DNA of 64,000 nucleotides from Lachnospiraceae bacterium (GTDB taxonomy: Bacteria; Bacillota; Clostridia; Lachnospirales; Lachnospiraceae). The position numbers were made by a program, and so were the translations under genes. The stretch is from the NCBI GenBank assembly GCA_028693165.1, contig JAQUVX010000017.1, positions 25,712 through 89,711 on the forward strand, given 5' to 3'. A model generated the notes under the pieces. The model did no database searches, was not told the origin of the DNA, and was given only the letters and a program-made list of their open reading frames with translations. Below, piece by piece: positions 42,305 to 51,307 of the stretch (position 1 is its first letter; every line of letters begins with the position of its first letter).

Positions 42305-43369
42305 ATGAGCGAACAGACCATGAAAGCAAGAGCCTTATTGGAGGCACTTCCAAAGACAAAGCTGGGCTTTTTCCCAACACCGTTTCATAAACTGGAGCAG
42401 CTCTCTGCGCAGCTAGGCGTGGAGCTTTACATCAAGCGTGACGATATGACCGGTGCCAGCCTGTTTGGCGGAAACAAGATCCGCAAGCTGGAGTATCTGA
42501 TCGGGGATGCCGTGGCAAAGCAGTGCGAGTATGTGTTCACGTTTGGCGCGACGCAGTCCAATCATGCCATGCAGACGGCGTGGGCTTGCCGGAAATGTGG
42601 TTTGAAGCCGATCCTGTATCTGGTGGCGGTCGTGAAGCCGGATGAATCGGATGTGCGCGCGAACCTGCTTCTGGATCGGATTCTGGGTGCGGAGGTTCAC
42701 ATTGTGGAGCCGGAGGAAGGCGAGAGTGAGGCGGAGGCCGAGGATCGCTCGGTGGTACTGGCGCGCGCGCAGATGGCGAAGCTGGAGGCCGCGGGACATC
42801 GCTGCTATGAGGTGCCGATGGGCGGCGCCAGCGATGTGGGAAGCGTGGGATTTATCGACGGCTATGTGGAACTGTGCGAGCAGTTGGAGGCAGCAGGTAT
42901 GAAGGCGGATTATGTATTTCATGGCACCGGTACGGGCGGAACTATGGCGGGGCTGCAGGCGGGCAGAAAGCTGATGAATGCGGAAACTGAAATTATTTCC
43001 ATCAACGTGAGCCACAAGGATGAAGGATATCCGGCGCGGACGGCAGATCTGGCAAACCGCAGTCTGGGGCTGATTGGAGCGGATGAGCGGAAGGTGGATG
43101 CCGGGAGTGATATTCATACGGATCTGAATTATTATCTGCCGGGGTATGAGATCCCCAACGAGGCGGCCAGCGAGGCGATTCGGCTGCTGGCGCGGACGGA
43201 AGGACTGTTTGTGGACCCGGTGTATACGGGCAAGGCATTTGCGGGTATGCTGGATTATATTCGAAGCGGCAAAGTGCCCCTGGGAAGCACGGTGGTATTC
43301 TGGCATACCGGCGGAGCGACCGCATTGTTCGCAGAGCAGGAAATTCTGGGGGATTTGATCGCGAAATAA
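42305..43369 (+). CDS. D-cysteine desulfhydrase / ACC deaminase family PLP enzyme
   Basis: A 354-residue fold-type II PLP enzyme. The cofactor lysine is Lys58 in GGNKIRKLEYLIGDA, preceded by YIKRDDMTG; ATQSNHAMQTAWAC is the substrate Ser/Asn loop and HGTGTGGTMAGLQ the phosphate loop. D-cysteine desulfhydrase (pyruvate, sulfide, ammonia) is the likeliest activity in Clostridia, with ACC deaminase or another D-amino-acid lyase as alternatives. The RBS is AGGAGGAAAATAAG. Confidence 0.85.
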   Translation: MSEQTMKARALLEALPKTKLGFFPTPFHKLEQLSAQLGVELYIKRDDMTGASLFGGNKIRKLEYLIGDAVAKQCEYVFTFGATQSNHAMQTAWACRKCGLKPILYLVAVVKPDESDVRANLLLDRILGAEVHIVEPEEGESEAEAEDRSVVLARAQMAKLEAAGHRCYEVPMGGASDVGSVGFIDGYVELCEQLEAAGMKADYVFHGTGTGGTMAGLQAGRKLMNAETEIISINVSHKDEGYPARTADLANRSLGLIGADERKVDAGSDIHTDLNYYLPGYEIPNEAASEAIRLLARTEGLFVDPVYTGKAFAGMLDYIRSGKVPLGSTVVFWHTGGATALFAEQEILGDLIAK

Positions 43370-43394
43370 GGACGGATTGAGAAGAAAAGAATGA

Positions 43395-43440
43395 AAAAGG
43401 AACGGACGGAGCGCTCAAGGCACCGCCCATTCCTTTTTTT
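43395..43440 (+). terminator. Terminator after the desulfhydrase gene
   Basis: AAAGGAACGG pairs with CCATTCCTTT (one mismatch), with a further T-run. Confidence 0.7.
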
Positions 43441-43454
43441 GGCTGTGAAGTCCA

Positions 43455-43655
43455 TCAGCCATGAAATACATCGGCCGGGTAGGGGAAGATCTCTGCGTAG
43501 GATTCCAGTTCGGAATCGGAAGCCGGAAGTGCAGGAATCAGGCCGGTACAGTCACAGCAGGAACCGGCGCGGATATCCATGATGTCCGGATCGTCACACC
43601 CGTAGGGATCATTTTTGATTGGCTCCGGTTTTTTGGGAGCTTCTTTTTCTGACAT
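43455..43655 (-). CDS. Small cysteine-containing protein, unknown function
   Basis: A 66-residue acidic, Pro-rich protein with a CCDC cluster (AGSCCDCTGLIPALP) and one more Cys in YGCDDPDIMDI. The cysteines could bind metal. I recognise no named family, although similar small proteins appear in Lachnospiraceae genomes. The start is supported by GAGGTGG about 8 bases upstream. It lies downstream of the hydrogenase gene on the same strand, so co-transcription is possible. Its RBS is inside a perfect 12-bp inverted repeat. Confidence 0.65.
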   Translation of the reverse strand: MSEKEAPKKPEPIKNDPYGCDDPDIMDIRAGSCCDCTGLIPALPASDSELESYAEIFPYPADVFHG

Positions 43656-43658
43656 ACT

Positions 43659-43691
43659 ATCACCACCTCAGGATTAGTATGAGGTGGTGAT
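43659..43691 (-). promoter_or_regulatory. RBS-sequestering perfect inverted repeat
   Basis: ATCACCACCTCA (43659-43670) and TGAGGTGGTGAT (43680-43691) pair perfectly with a 9-base loop. On the minus strand one arm contains the Shine-Dalgarno of the 66-residue gene. The hairpin could occlude translation or serve as a processing or termination element for the hydrogenase message; no T-run follows. Confidence 0.6.
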
Positions 43692-43720
43692 GTGGTTTTT
43701 ATGTATGAAGGTTTTTGAAT

Positions 43721-45094
43721 TTAGCGATTCAGATCACCGCTGCGATCCTGATAGGAGGTGTGCAGCATAAATTCAGCCTGTTCGCTTAACGGATTTTCAT
43801 AAAAATCCTGATACAGCTTCTGGATCTCCGGATTCTCATGACATAAGCGAAGCGGCATGGAACTGTCCCGGTTGTAGAGGGAGGCAAGGCGGGAAAAACG
43901 CACCATGTCTGTCATGGGAACTTCCGTTTTAGGCTGGCCGCCACCGCCGATACAGCCGCCGCGGCAGGTCATCACTTCAATGAACTCGTAAGGGCAGTTT
44001 CCGGCACGCAGTTGCTCTAAGACGGGAACCGCGTTGCAGATCTCATGGATGACGGCGATGCGCAGGGTCTTGCCGGCCAGGGTCACTTCGGCAGTGCGGA
44101 TCCCGTCCACGCCGCGAAGCGGGATGAGTGTGTAGAAATCTTTTGGCGGATTTTCTCCGGTAATCAGGTTGTAGGCGGTGCGGGCGGCAGCTTCCATCAC
44201 GCCGCCGGTATTTCCGAAGATGACGCCGGCGCCGGAGGCCTGGCCCATCAGCGGATCAAAGGTACTGTCCGGGAGGCCGGCAAGCTGGATGTTTTCTTCC
44301 TTCATCCACTTGGCGAGTTCGCGGGTGGTAATCACATAATCCATGTCGCGCATGGCTGGATCACCAAGGCTGCGTCCGGCGGCATTCATCTCGTCGCGGC
44401 GGATCTCAAATTTCTTTGCGGTACAGGGGGTGAGTGCTACATTGACAATTTTTTTCGGGTCCAGATTCATCTGTTTAGCAAAGTAGGTCTTGATGGTCGG
44501 TCCCTGCATACCGATCGGACTCTTGGCCGAGGAGATGTGAGGGAGCAGATCTGGATAATAGGTTTCCACAAATTTCACCCAGGCAGGACAGCAGCTGGTA
44601 AACTGGGGAAGCGGCGCGGAATCTTTTGTGACACGGGACACCAGTTCAGAAGCCTCCTCCATGATCGTCAAGTCAGCGGAGAAGTTGGTGTCCAGCACAT
44701 AGTCGGCGCCGAGTGCGCGCAGTGCAGCAACCATTTTTCCTTCGACAAAGCTGCCGTTTGGCATGCCGAAGGATTCGCCCAGCCCCACACGGACGGAAGG
44801 GGAGGTGGAGAAGATGACGATCTTGTCCGGGTCCTGAATCGCGGCGCGAACCTGCTGATATTCCTCTTTTTCCGTAAGGGAATTCACCGGGCAGACATTG
44901 GTGCACTGACCACAGTGGATGCAGATTGGCTCGTCAGCGGTCTTAAACAGATCATAGAGCTTTCCGACCATGACACTGTCCTCGCAGACCCGGCGGCACT
45001 GGCCGCATTTCACGCACAGATCCTCGTGACGGAAGATGGATGGGTTCGATTCGGATACCGGGATGCGGATATCAGTAAAAAGATGTTTTGACAT
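43721..45094 (-). CDS. [FeFe] hydrogenase, monomeric, with two N-terminal 4Fe-4S clusters
   Basis: A 457-residue protein. Ferredoxin-like clusters are CVKCGQCRRVC and CIHCGQCTNVCP (residues about 28-80). H-cluster motifs follow: L1 FTSCCPAW, L2 ALTPCTAKKFE, L3 TCRGGCIGGGGQP. All expected H-cluster Cys are present, but L2 has Thr instead of the Met of MPC and L3 has TCRGGCIGGGG rather than ACPGGCINGGG. This is a diverged subtype; H2 sensing, uptake or evolution are all possible. The start is 45094 (GCGAGG upstream) rather than 45115. No HydE/F/G maturase genes are nearby. A perfect consensus promoter precedes it. Confidence 0.9.
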   Translation of the reverse strand: MSKHLFTDIRIPVSESNPSIFRHEDLCVKCGQCRRVCEDSVMVGKLYDLFKTADEPICIHCGQCTNVCPVNSLTEKEEYQQVRAAIQDPDKIVIFSTSPSVRVGLGESFGMPNGSFVEGKMVAALRALGADYVLDTNFSADLTIMEEASELVSRVTKDSAPLPQFTSCCPAWVKFVETYYPDLLPHISSAKSPIGMQGPTIKTYFAKQMNLDPKKIVNVALTPCTAKKFEIRRDEMNAAGRSLGDPAMRDMDYVITTRELAKWMKEENIQLAGLPDSTFDPLMGQASGAGVIFGNTGGVMEAAARTAYNLITGENPPKDFYTLIPLRGVDGIRTAEVTLAGKTLRIAVIHEICNAVPVLEQLRAGNCPYEFIEVMTCRGGCIGGGGQPKTEVPMTDMVRFSRLASLYNRDSSMPLRLCHENPEIQKLYQDFYENPLSEQAEFMLHTSYQDRSGDLNR

Positions 45095-45125
45095 AAAAAT
45101 GCCTCGCTTTCTCATTTGAATTAAT

Positions 45126-45144
45126 AATAGTAATTAATACTATT
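45126..45144. promoter_or_regulatory. Palindromic operator candidate at the hydrogenase transcription start
   Basis: AATAGTA-ATTAA-TACTATT has 7-bp perfect arms and overlaps the -10 and predicted start site of the hydrogenase promoter, the classic repressor position. It does not match the Rex consensus (TTGTTAAnnnnTTAACAA) closely. Confidence 0.5.
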
Positions 45145-45170
45145 ATATGATTGACGATAATGTTTGTCAA
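45142..45170 (-). promoter_or_regulatory. Perfect consensus sigma-A promoter of the hydrogenase
   Basis: On the minus strand TTGACA (45170-45165), a 17-bp spacer and TATAAT (45147-45142). A second dyad TTGAC-x10-GTCAA spans the -35 and spacer. The rest of the gap (45171-45405) holds only a possible -10 TATAAA near 45223 for the next gene; I see nothing else in it. Confidence 0.85.
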
Positions 45171-45405
45171 TAAAAATCTTTGTGGAATTCCATGGTTGCT
45201 ATTTGAGTGAGTTTGTGTTACTATAAATGCATAGCGGATTTTCTGATTTATCTTACATCCGGCTCGTCGAGCTTTGGGGGTATCTGAAGGTTACTTCATC
45301 TATTTCTAATGGAAAATTCTTGCTTACGATCACATCAAACAAAGCAGGGGTTTTTCGGAAGAAATGGGAGACTTCCTGCGACTACAATCGCATAGGGAGG
45401 TTTAC

Positions 45406-46332
45406 ATGAGTGTACCCGCAGAGAGCAGGGAAGGACTGCAGTGGCATCCGGCATTTTATGCCGGAATTCAGATTGAACTGGAACGGGAGACAGACCGGCT
45501 GACGTTTGAGAACGAACATCAGCTCGGTACGAAGCCGAAGGAGGTTGACGTGCTGATTATAAAAAAGAACGCGGATCAGCCGATTGAGAAGAATATCGGT
45601 CGTATTTTCCGAAAGCACAATCTTGTGGAATACAAGAGTCCGACCGATTATTTGAGCATTGATGATTTTTACAAAGTATATGGTTATGCGTGTTTTTACA
45701 AATCGGATACGAAGATGATCAACGAGATTCCGATTGAGGATCTGACGATCACGTATGTGAGCAGCCATCGTCCGCGCGAATTACTGAAGCATCTGCGCGA
45801 GCGCGGATATCAGATCTCGGAGGTGGAGGCAGGCATCTATTATATCGGGGCCGCGGCGGATTTGCAGCAGATTCCGATGCAGTTGATCATCCTGGCAGAA
45901 CTGTCGGCGGAGGACAATTTGTGGCTGAAAAGCCTGTCCAATGACATCCAGGATGCCGGCCAGATTCAAAAGCTGTCCAGTGAATACGGAAAGTACAAGG
46001 ATCAGAATTTATACCAGTCGGTTATGAACGTCATTATCCGGGCAAACAAGGAGAAGTTTAAGGAGGAAAAAAACGTGTGCGAGGCATTGAGAGAATTGTT
46101 CCAGGATGAGCTGAGTGAGGGTGAGAGCAAAGGAGAGAGCAAGGGCGAGGAATTGAAGGTGATTAGCCAGATCCTTCATAAATTAGAAAAGCACCTGGAT
46201 GTGGAGACGATTGCGGAGCATCTGGAGGAAGCGACAGAGCGCGTGCAGAAGATCGTGGATTTGAAGAAGGAGCATCCGGAAGCGGACAGAGAGGCCCTGT
46301 ACAAAATACTGCACGCACCGGAGATGCATTGA
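45406..46332 (+). CDS. Putative PD-(D/E)XK-fold protein, uncharacterised
   Basis: A 308-residue protein. Residues 30-90 contain KEVDVLIIKKN, then HNLVEYKSPTDYLSIDDFYKVYGYACFYK. The D...E-x-K spacing fits a PD-(D/E)XK nuclease core of the Rpn/transposase-like type. The rest is helical, with a charged C-terminal half that includes a small tandem GESKGESKGEE repeat and a long EEATERVQKIVDLKKEHPEADREAL helix. Similar proteins occur in multiple copies in Lachnospiraceae, sometimes under unrelated annotations. Its function is unknown. The start at 45406 follows AGGGAGG by 5 bases. Confidence 0.6.
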   Translation: MSVPAESREGLQWHPAFYAGIQIELERETDRLTFENEHQLGTKPKEVDVLIIKKNADQPIEKNIGRIFRKHNLVEYKSPTDYLSIDDFYKVYGYACFYKSDTKMINEIPIEDLTITYVSSHRPRELLKHLRERGYQISEVEAGIYYIGAAADLQQIPMQLIILAELSAEDNLWLKSLSNDIQDAGQIQKLSSEYGKYKDQNLYQSVMNVIIRANKEKFKEEKNVCEALRELFQDELSEGESKGESKGEELKVISQILHKLEKHLDVETIAEHLEEATERVQKIVDLKKEHPEADREALYKILHAPEMH

Positions 46333-46427
46333 CAGTCTGCGCTGTGAAAGACAGAAAATGCGTGGATCGATTCGCGAGATCATCATATCTTCGGAAGCTC
46401 ATGGAAGCATGATTTTAAAATACAGAA

Positions 46428-46459
46428 AAGACCGGCACGCGTCAAAACGTGCCGGTCTT
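46428..46459 (-). terminator. Strong terminator of pyrG (probably bidirectional)
   Basis: AAGACCGGCACG pairs perfectly with CGTGCCGGTCTT, with an 8-base loop, and is followed on the minus strand by TTTTC. It also fits as the end signal of the converging PD-(D/E)XK-like gene. Confidence 0.85.
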
Positions 46460-46465
46460 CTGATT

Positions 46466-48064
46466 TTATGCTTTTAATGCTGCTTCAATGAATCCGCGGA
46501 ACAATGGATGCGGGCGGTTTGGGCGGGACTTAAGCTCCGGGTGAGCCTGGGTTGCAACAAACCACGGATGGTCTGGAATCTCGATCATCTCCACGATGCG
46601 TCCGTCCGGAGAAATACCGGAGAGCATCATGCCGTTGTCCCGAAGTACGTTGCGGAAGTCGTTGTTGACTTCATAGCGATGTCTGTGGCGCTCGTGAATC
46701 GTCTCCTCGCCGTACAGTGCATACGCTTTGGAGGTCTTGTCCAGAACGCAGGGATAGGAACCGAGCCGTAAAGTGCCGCCGATATCCTCAATGCCGTCCT
46801 GATCCGGCATCAGGTGAATGACCGGATGGGTGGTGCCAGGATCTAACTCGGCGCTGTGGGCGTCTGCATAGCCGATCACGTCTCTTGCAAATTCCACGAT
46901 GGAGAGCTGCATGCCGAGGCAGAGGCCAAGGAATGGGATCTGATGTTCACGGGCATATTGGATGGCAAGAATCTTACCGTCGATGCCGCGGGAACCGAAG
47001 CCGCCCGGCACCAGAATCCCTTTCACATCTGAGAATAATTCGTCAGCATTGTCTGCGTTAACAGTCTCGGAATCAATCCATTTGATCTGAACCTGTGCGT
47101 GATTGGCAACGCCGCCGTGCTTCAATGCCTCAACAACGGAAATGTACGCGTCGTGGAGCTGCGTGTATTTGCCGACCAGAGCAACGGTTACCTCATGCTC
47201 CGGATGTTTCCAGGCATCGATCATGGCACGCCATTCGGCCAGATCCGGCTCCGGGCATTCCAGGCGCAGACATTCGCAGGCAACCTGTGCAAGATGCTCT
47301 TCTTCCATGGCGAGCGGAGCTTCGTAGAGCACCTCCACGTCCAGGTTCTGGAGAACATGGGACTGCGGTACATTGCAAAATAATGCGATCTTGCCGCGCA
47401 GACCGTCATCAAGCGGGTGCTCGCTGCGGCATACGATGATGTCCGGCCAGATTCCCATACCCTGCAGATCCTTTACGCTGGCCTGGGTGGGTTTGGTTTT
47501 CAGCTCGCCGGAGGCTTTCAGATAAGGAATCAGCGTGACATGGATCAGGATGGCATTGTCATGGCCGACCTCATGCTGGAACTGACGGATCGCTTCCAGA
47601 AACGGCTGGCTCTCGATATCGCCGACGGTGCCGCCGACCTCAATGATGGCGATTTCCGTCTCTGTGGTGGAGTAGTTGCGGTGAAAACGGCTCTTGATCT
47701 CGTTGGTAATGTGGGGGATTACCTGGACTGTGCCTCCGCCGAAATCACCTCGGCGCTCTTTCTGCAGGACGCTCCAGTATACTTTTCCGGTGGTTACATT
47801 GGAATTCTTGGTCAGACTTTCGTCGATGAAACGCTCATAATGGCCCAGGTCGAGATCGGTCTCTGCACCGTCATCGGTGACAAACACTTCGCCGTGCTGC
47901 ACCGGATTCATGGTCCCGGGATCGATGTTGATATAAGGGTCAAATTTCTGCATGGTTACTTTGTAGCCGCGGGCCTTTAAAAGACGACCCAGAGATGCTG
48001 CGGTGATACCTTTGCCCAGACCGGACACAACACCGCCTGTGACGAATACGTACTTTACTGGCAT
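46466..48064 (-). CDS. pyrG: CTP synthase
   Basis: A 532-residue enzyme converting UTP to CTP with glutamine and ATP. The synthase domain starts [22 protein letters not shown] (ATP loop). The C-terminal class I glutamine amidotransferase domain has GGFGSRG and the nucleophile Cys in [19 protein letters not shown], with the His/Glu pair in the [10 protein letters not shown] region. The length is standard. The RBS AAAGGAGG is clear. The leader lacks the 5' GGGC start used for reiterative attenuation in Bacillus. Confidence 0.97.
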   Translation of the reverse strand: MPVKYVFVTGGVVSGLGKGITAASLGRLLKARGYKVTMQKFDPYINIDPGTMNPVQHGEVFVTDDGAETDLDLGHYERFIDESLTKNSNVTTGKVYWSVLQKERRGDFGGGTVQVIPHITNEIKSRFHRNYSTTETEIAIIEVGGTVGDIESQPFLEAIRQFQHEVGHDNAILIHVTLIPYLKASGELKTKPTQASVKDLQGMGIWPDIIVCRSEHPLDDGLRGKIALFCNVPQSHVLQNLDVEVLYEAPLAMEEEHLAQVACECLRLECPEPDLAEWRAMIDAWKHPEHEVTVALVGKYTQLHDAYISVVEALKHGGVANHAQVQIKWIDSETVNADNADELFSDVKGILVPGGFGSRGIDGKILAIQYAREHQIPFLGLCLGMQLSIVEFARDVIGYADAHSAELDPGTTHPVIHLMPDQDGIEDIGGTLRLGSYPCVLDKTSKAYALYGEETIHERHRHRYEVNNDFRNVLRDNGMMLSGISPDGRIVEMIEIPDHPWFVATQAHPELKSRPNRPHPLFRGFIEAALKA

Positions 48065-48138
48065 AGAATTCGAAAACCTCCTTTTTCTGTGGGGATACCG
48101 TTAACAAGTAATATTCTGTAGAAAAAAATAACTTATAC

Positions 48139-48167
48139 ATTATACAACTACGATGTCTGGAAATCTA
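48139..48167 (-). promoter_or_regulatory. Possible pyrG promoter
   Basis: On the minus strand a perfect TATAAT (48144-48139) with a weak TAGATT (48167-48162) at 17 bp spacing. Confidence 0.45.
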
Positions 48168-48209
48168 GGATTTTTTAAAAAAAATTAATATTTTTTAGCG
48201 GGAGTTTTC

Positions 48210-48238
48210 TTGCTTTCTGTCAGGACAACCAGTATAAT
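48210..48238 (+). promoter_or_regulatory. Promoter of ftsH
   Basis: TTGCTT (48210-48215), a 17-bp spacer and a perfect TATAAT (48233-48238), about 55 bases before the start codon. Confidence 0.7.
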
Positions 48239-48296
48239 GTAGAATAGCTGTGCAAATTTGCAGCGATTGAAAAAGGAAGAGGAGAATTCACCTTTT

Positions 48297-50273
48297 ATGG
48301 ATAACAATACCAACAATCAGCCACAGGATAATGAAAATAAGAATAAGATGCCGAAAAATCAAATCCTGATTATTTTGCTTGCGGCCTTTGTCACGATGTT
48401 CGTGGCAGGGATGATGCGGAGCTACATGGCGGATAAGAGCTTAAAGGAGATCGGATATGATCAGTTCGTTCAGCAGGTAGAGGCGGGCGAGATTGAGGCA
48501 GTCACGGTCAAGAACACGCAGATCAATATTCAGTATAAGGAAGATTCGGATCAGTTCAACCCGGCATTCCAGTATTATACAGTTCCGCTGGAGCGGGATT
48601 ATAAGCTGGCTGACCGTCTTCTGGACAAAGGGGTGGAGATCAAGCGGGAGCGTCAGGACACCGGCGCGATGCTGGAATCGATTCTCGGGTTGGTGCTGCC
48701 GTTTGTATTTATTGTGATCTTTATGAATTTCATGATGAAGCGGATGGGCGGTGTCGGCAAGAGCAATGCCAAGGTATACATGCAGAAGGAGACTGGGGTG
48801 ACGTTCGCGGACGTGGCAGGTCAGGATGAGGCGAAGGAGTCTCTGGTGGAGCTGGTGGATTTCCTGCATCATCCGGGGAAATATACGCATATCGGTGCCA
48901 AGCTGCCAAAGGGCGCACTGCTTGTGGGTCCTCCCGGTACCGGTAAGACGCTGCTTGCAAAGGCAGTGGCAGGAGAGGCACAGGTTCCGTTCTATTTCCT
49001 GTCCGGTTCGGATTTTATGGAATTGTATGTAGGCGTGGGCGCATCCCGTGTCCGCAGTCTGTTTAAGCAGGCGCAGCAGACCGCGCCGTGTATTATCTTT
49101 ATCGATGAGATTGACTCGATCGGCCGGAGCCGCGGCGGTTACGGCGGAAGTGATACCGAGCAGCAGCAGACCCTGAATCAGATGCTCTCCGAGATGGACG
49201 GTATGGATTCTTCCAAGGGACTTCTGATTCTGGCGGCGACCAACCGTCCGGAGGTGCTGGACCCAGCACTGCTTCGTCCGGGCCGTTTCGACCGCCGGAT
49301 TATCGTCGACAAGCCGGATTTGAAGGGCCGTGTGGATATTTTGAAGGTGCATGGCAAGAATGTTTCCATGGATGACACAGTGGATTTTGAGGCCATTGCA
49401 CTGGCGACATCCGGCGCTGTGGGTTCTGATCTTGCCAATATGATCAATGAGGCGGCGATCCTCGCAGTCAAGAACGGACGGAATGCAGTCTGCCAGAAGG
49501 ATCTGTTTGAGGCCGTGGAGGTGGTGCTGGTCGGCAAGGAGAAGAAGGACCGCGTGCTGAGTGCGGAGGAACGCCGCATCGTATCCTACCATGAGGTTGG
49601 TCATGCGCTGGTAAGCGCACTCCAGAAGGATGCGGAGCCGGTGCAGAAGATTACGATCGTGCCACGTACCATGGGAGCGCTTGGCTACGTGATGCATGTA
49701 CCGGAAGAAGAAAAATACTTAAACAGCAAGAAAGAGCTTTACGCGATGCTGGTGGGCTGTCTGGCCGGCCGCGCCGCGGAGGAGCTTGTGTTTGATACGG
49801 TTACCACCGGTGCCGCCAATGATATTCAGCAGGCGACACGGATTGCCCGCGCTATGGTAACCCAGTATGGGATGTCCGACAAATTCGGTCTGATGGGTCT
49901 GGCGACGCAGGAGGATCAGTATCTGACCGGACGTATGGTCATGAACTGCGGCGACGCTACGGCAGCCGGAGTGGATGATGAGGTTATGCGGATTTTGAAG
50001 GAGACTTACAATGAGGCGAAGCGCCTTTTGGGAGAGAACCGTGAGGTTATGGATCAGATCGCAGAGTTCCTGATTGAGAAAGAGACCATCACCGGCAAGG
50101 AATTCATGGAGATTTTCCGCCGCTGCAAGGGAATCCCGGAGCCGGAGAAGGAACTGACCCCGGCAGAGAAGCTGGAGGCTGAGACCTGCGCAGAGCAGGC
50201 GACGTTAGAGAGCGGCGAGACGAAAGCACCGGAAGCACCACAGAGCAAGCCGGTTAATGAGCAGAATCAGTAG
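48297..50273 (+). CDS. ftsH: ATP-dependent zinc metalloprotease FtsH
   Basis: A 658-residue membrane AAA+ protease that degrades membrane and regulatory proteins. Transmembrane helices lie at about residues 22-42 and 125-148. The AAA domain has Walker A GPPGTGKT (near 211), Walker [12 protein letters not shown], the pore motif [22 protein letters not shown] and the SRH region [20 protein letters not shown]. The M41 protease has HEVGH (near 432; HEAGH is more usual) and a downstream Asp ligand region. The start at 48297 follows GAGGAG. The Pro/Glu-rich C-terminal tail is disordered. Confidence 0.96.
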   Translation: MDNNTNNQPQDNENKNKMPKNQILIILLAAFVTMFVAGMMRSYMADKSLKEIGYDQFVQQVEAGEIEAVTVKNTQINIQYKEDSDQFNPAFQYYTVPLERDYKLADRLLDKGVEIKRERQDTGAMLESILGLVLPFVFIVIFMNFMMKRMGGVGKSNAKVYMQKETGVTFADVAGQDEAKESLVELVDFLHHPGKYTHIGAKLPKGALLVGPPGTGKTLLAKAVAGEAQVPFYFLSGSDFMELYVGVGASRVRSLFKQAQQTAPCIIFIDEIDSIGRSRGGYGGSDTEQQQTLNQMLSEMDGMDSSKGLLILAATNRPEVLDPALLRPGRFDRRIIVDKPDLKGRVDILKVHGKNVSMDDTVDFEAIALATSGAVGSDLANMINEAAILAVKNGRNAVCQKDLFEAVEVVLVGKEKKDRVLSAEERRIVSYHEVGHALVSALQKDAEPVQKITIVPRTMGALGYVMHVPEEEKYLNSKKELYAMLVGCLAGRAAEELVFDTVTTGAANDIQQATRIARAMVTQYGMSDKFGLMGLATQEDQYLTGRMVMNCGDATAAGVDDEVMRILKETYNEAKRLLGENREVMDQIAEFLIEKETITGKEFMEIFRRCKGIPEPEKELTPAEKLEAETCAEQATLESGETKAPEAPQSKPVNEQNQ

Positions 50274-50308
50274 AATCAGCAGTAAACCGAGATTGATATA
50301 AAAAGCAA

Positions 50309-50357
50309 GCGAGCAGGCAGGCCACTTCCGCATGAGGAAGTGCTCTGCCTGCTTTCG
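50309..50357. terminator. Bidirectional terminator between ftsH and the merR gene
   Basis: AGCAGGCAG...CCACTTCC pairs with GGAAGTG...CTGCCTGCT around a short loop. On the minus strand it is followed by CGCTTGCTTTTTATA. Confidence 0.75.
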
Positions 50358-50359
50358 AT

Positions 50360-51172
50360 TCACTCTGCCGGCATCGGAGAAACCTCCTCCACCTGAATCC
50401 GCACACGGAAAATAAACACGGGGGGATTCTGCTGTATATCAACGTTCATCAGATATGCGGTCGTGTCGCTGACAAACCGCATATGATGTTCCTTGGCGTA
50501 ATTTTGCAGCGGCTCAAGTTGCTCTTTTTCTATGTAATCCAGTTGGGTCATGCGGAGCATGACGGTCAGGTAAAGGCCCGGCGGGCAGACAATCATATGG
50601 TTCATCACGGGCAGATCCATGCGTTGCATGATCGTGCCATAGCTTCCGATTCCGATTTTAACCGGAATCTGCCCCGGCAGGTTTTCGGAAAGCGTTTCAC
50701 TTGGAATGTAGATAGAAATCGTACAGGAGTTGCTGTGTTTCAGCCACTTTGCTGTTTTTTTGTCCGGGTTTTCTGCGAAGTCATAGAAATCATATTTGGT
50801 ATCGTTGGACTGCAGTTGTGCAACCTCATAATCGGCATGAAAGCATTCCAGCAGATGCTGTTTTTCGATCCGCAGCATTTCGATTTTGTTTTGAAGCCTC
50901 AGAATTTCCGCTCTCGCGTTTGCTTCCTCCTGCTCAAACTCCTCAATCAGCTTTGGAATCTGTTCATTCGTATACATTTTCTGTATGGTTTTCAATGAAA
51001 AATTATTGCCCCGCAGTTTGCGAATCATAAAAATGCTTACGATGTCCTGCATGCCGTACTCATAATATCCGTTTTCCGGATTTCTTTGCGGTTTCAGCAG
51101 GCCTTTTTCGCGATACATTCGGATTGTCTCGGCATTTACCTGGGTTAATTTAGAGATTTCGTTTATTTTCAT
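50360..51172 (-). CDS. MerR family transcriptional regulator
   Basis: A 270-residue regulator with an N-terminal MerR winged HTH (INEISKLTQVNAETIRMYREKGLLKPQRNPENGYYEYG), then a dimer coiled coil (residues about 75-110) and a ~150-residue effector domain unlike the short metal-binding tails. It lacks clustered metal-binding cysteines, so an organic ligand is likely. It is divergent from the secreted flavoprotein gene; the spacer contains a MerR-type operator 22 bases from its own start. It would therefore activate the flavoprotein gene and repress itself. Confidence 0.88.
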   Translation of the reverse strand: MKINEISKLTQVNAETIRMYREKGLLKPQRNPENGYYEYGMQDIVSIFMIRKLRGNNFSLKTIQKMYTNEQIPKLIEEFEQEEANARAEILRLQNKIEMLRIEKQHLLECFHADYEVAQLQSNDTKYDFYDFAENPDKKTAKWLKHSNSCTISIYIPSETLSENLPGQIPVKIGIGSYGTIMQRMDLPVMNHMIVCPPGLYLTVMLRMTQLDYIEKEQLEPLQNYAKEHHMRFVSDTTAYLMNVDIQQNPPVFIFRVRIQVEEVSPMPAE

Positions 51173-51193
51173 GGCATTTCCCTCAACTTTGTA

Positions 51194-51224
51194 TTGACTC
51201 TGTATCGGATACAGGGTTTAGACT
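51194..51224 (+). promoter_or_regulatory. MerR-type promoter with 19-bp spacer and palindromic operator
   Basis: TTGACT (51194-51199) and TAGACT (51219-51224) are separated by 19 bp. The spacer contains the perfect dyad CTGTATC-G-GATACAG (51200-51214). Overlong spacers holding the operator are the hallmark of MerR-activated promoters. On the opposite strand TTGTTA and TACAAT near 51250-51225 could serve the merR gene. Confidence 0.75.
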
Positions 51225-51307
51225 TATTGTACCACTTGTTAAGGTAATAACAAGCATTTTATGTCTAAATTTAAAAAGACATGAGAGAGGTATGAAGGGA
51301 GAAGAAC

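Noticed and set aside
45227-45409. 60-codon open frame before the PD-(D/E)XK-like gene
   Set aside because: It starts near a possible -10 element, lacks an RBS and overlaps the RBS and start of the real gene.
48065-48170. Bacillus-like pyrG reiterative attenuation leader
   Set aside because: The expected 5' GGGC transcript start and leader terminator are not visible near the candidate promoter.
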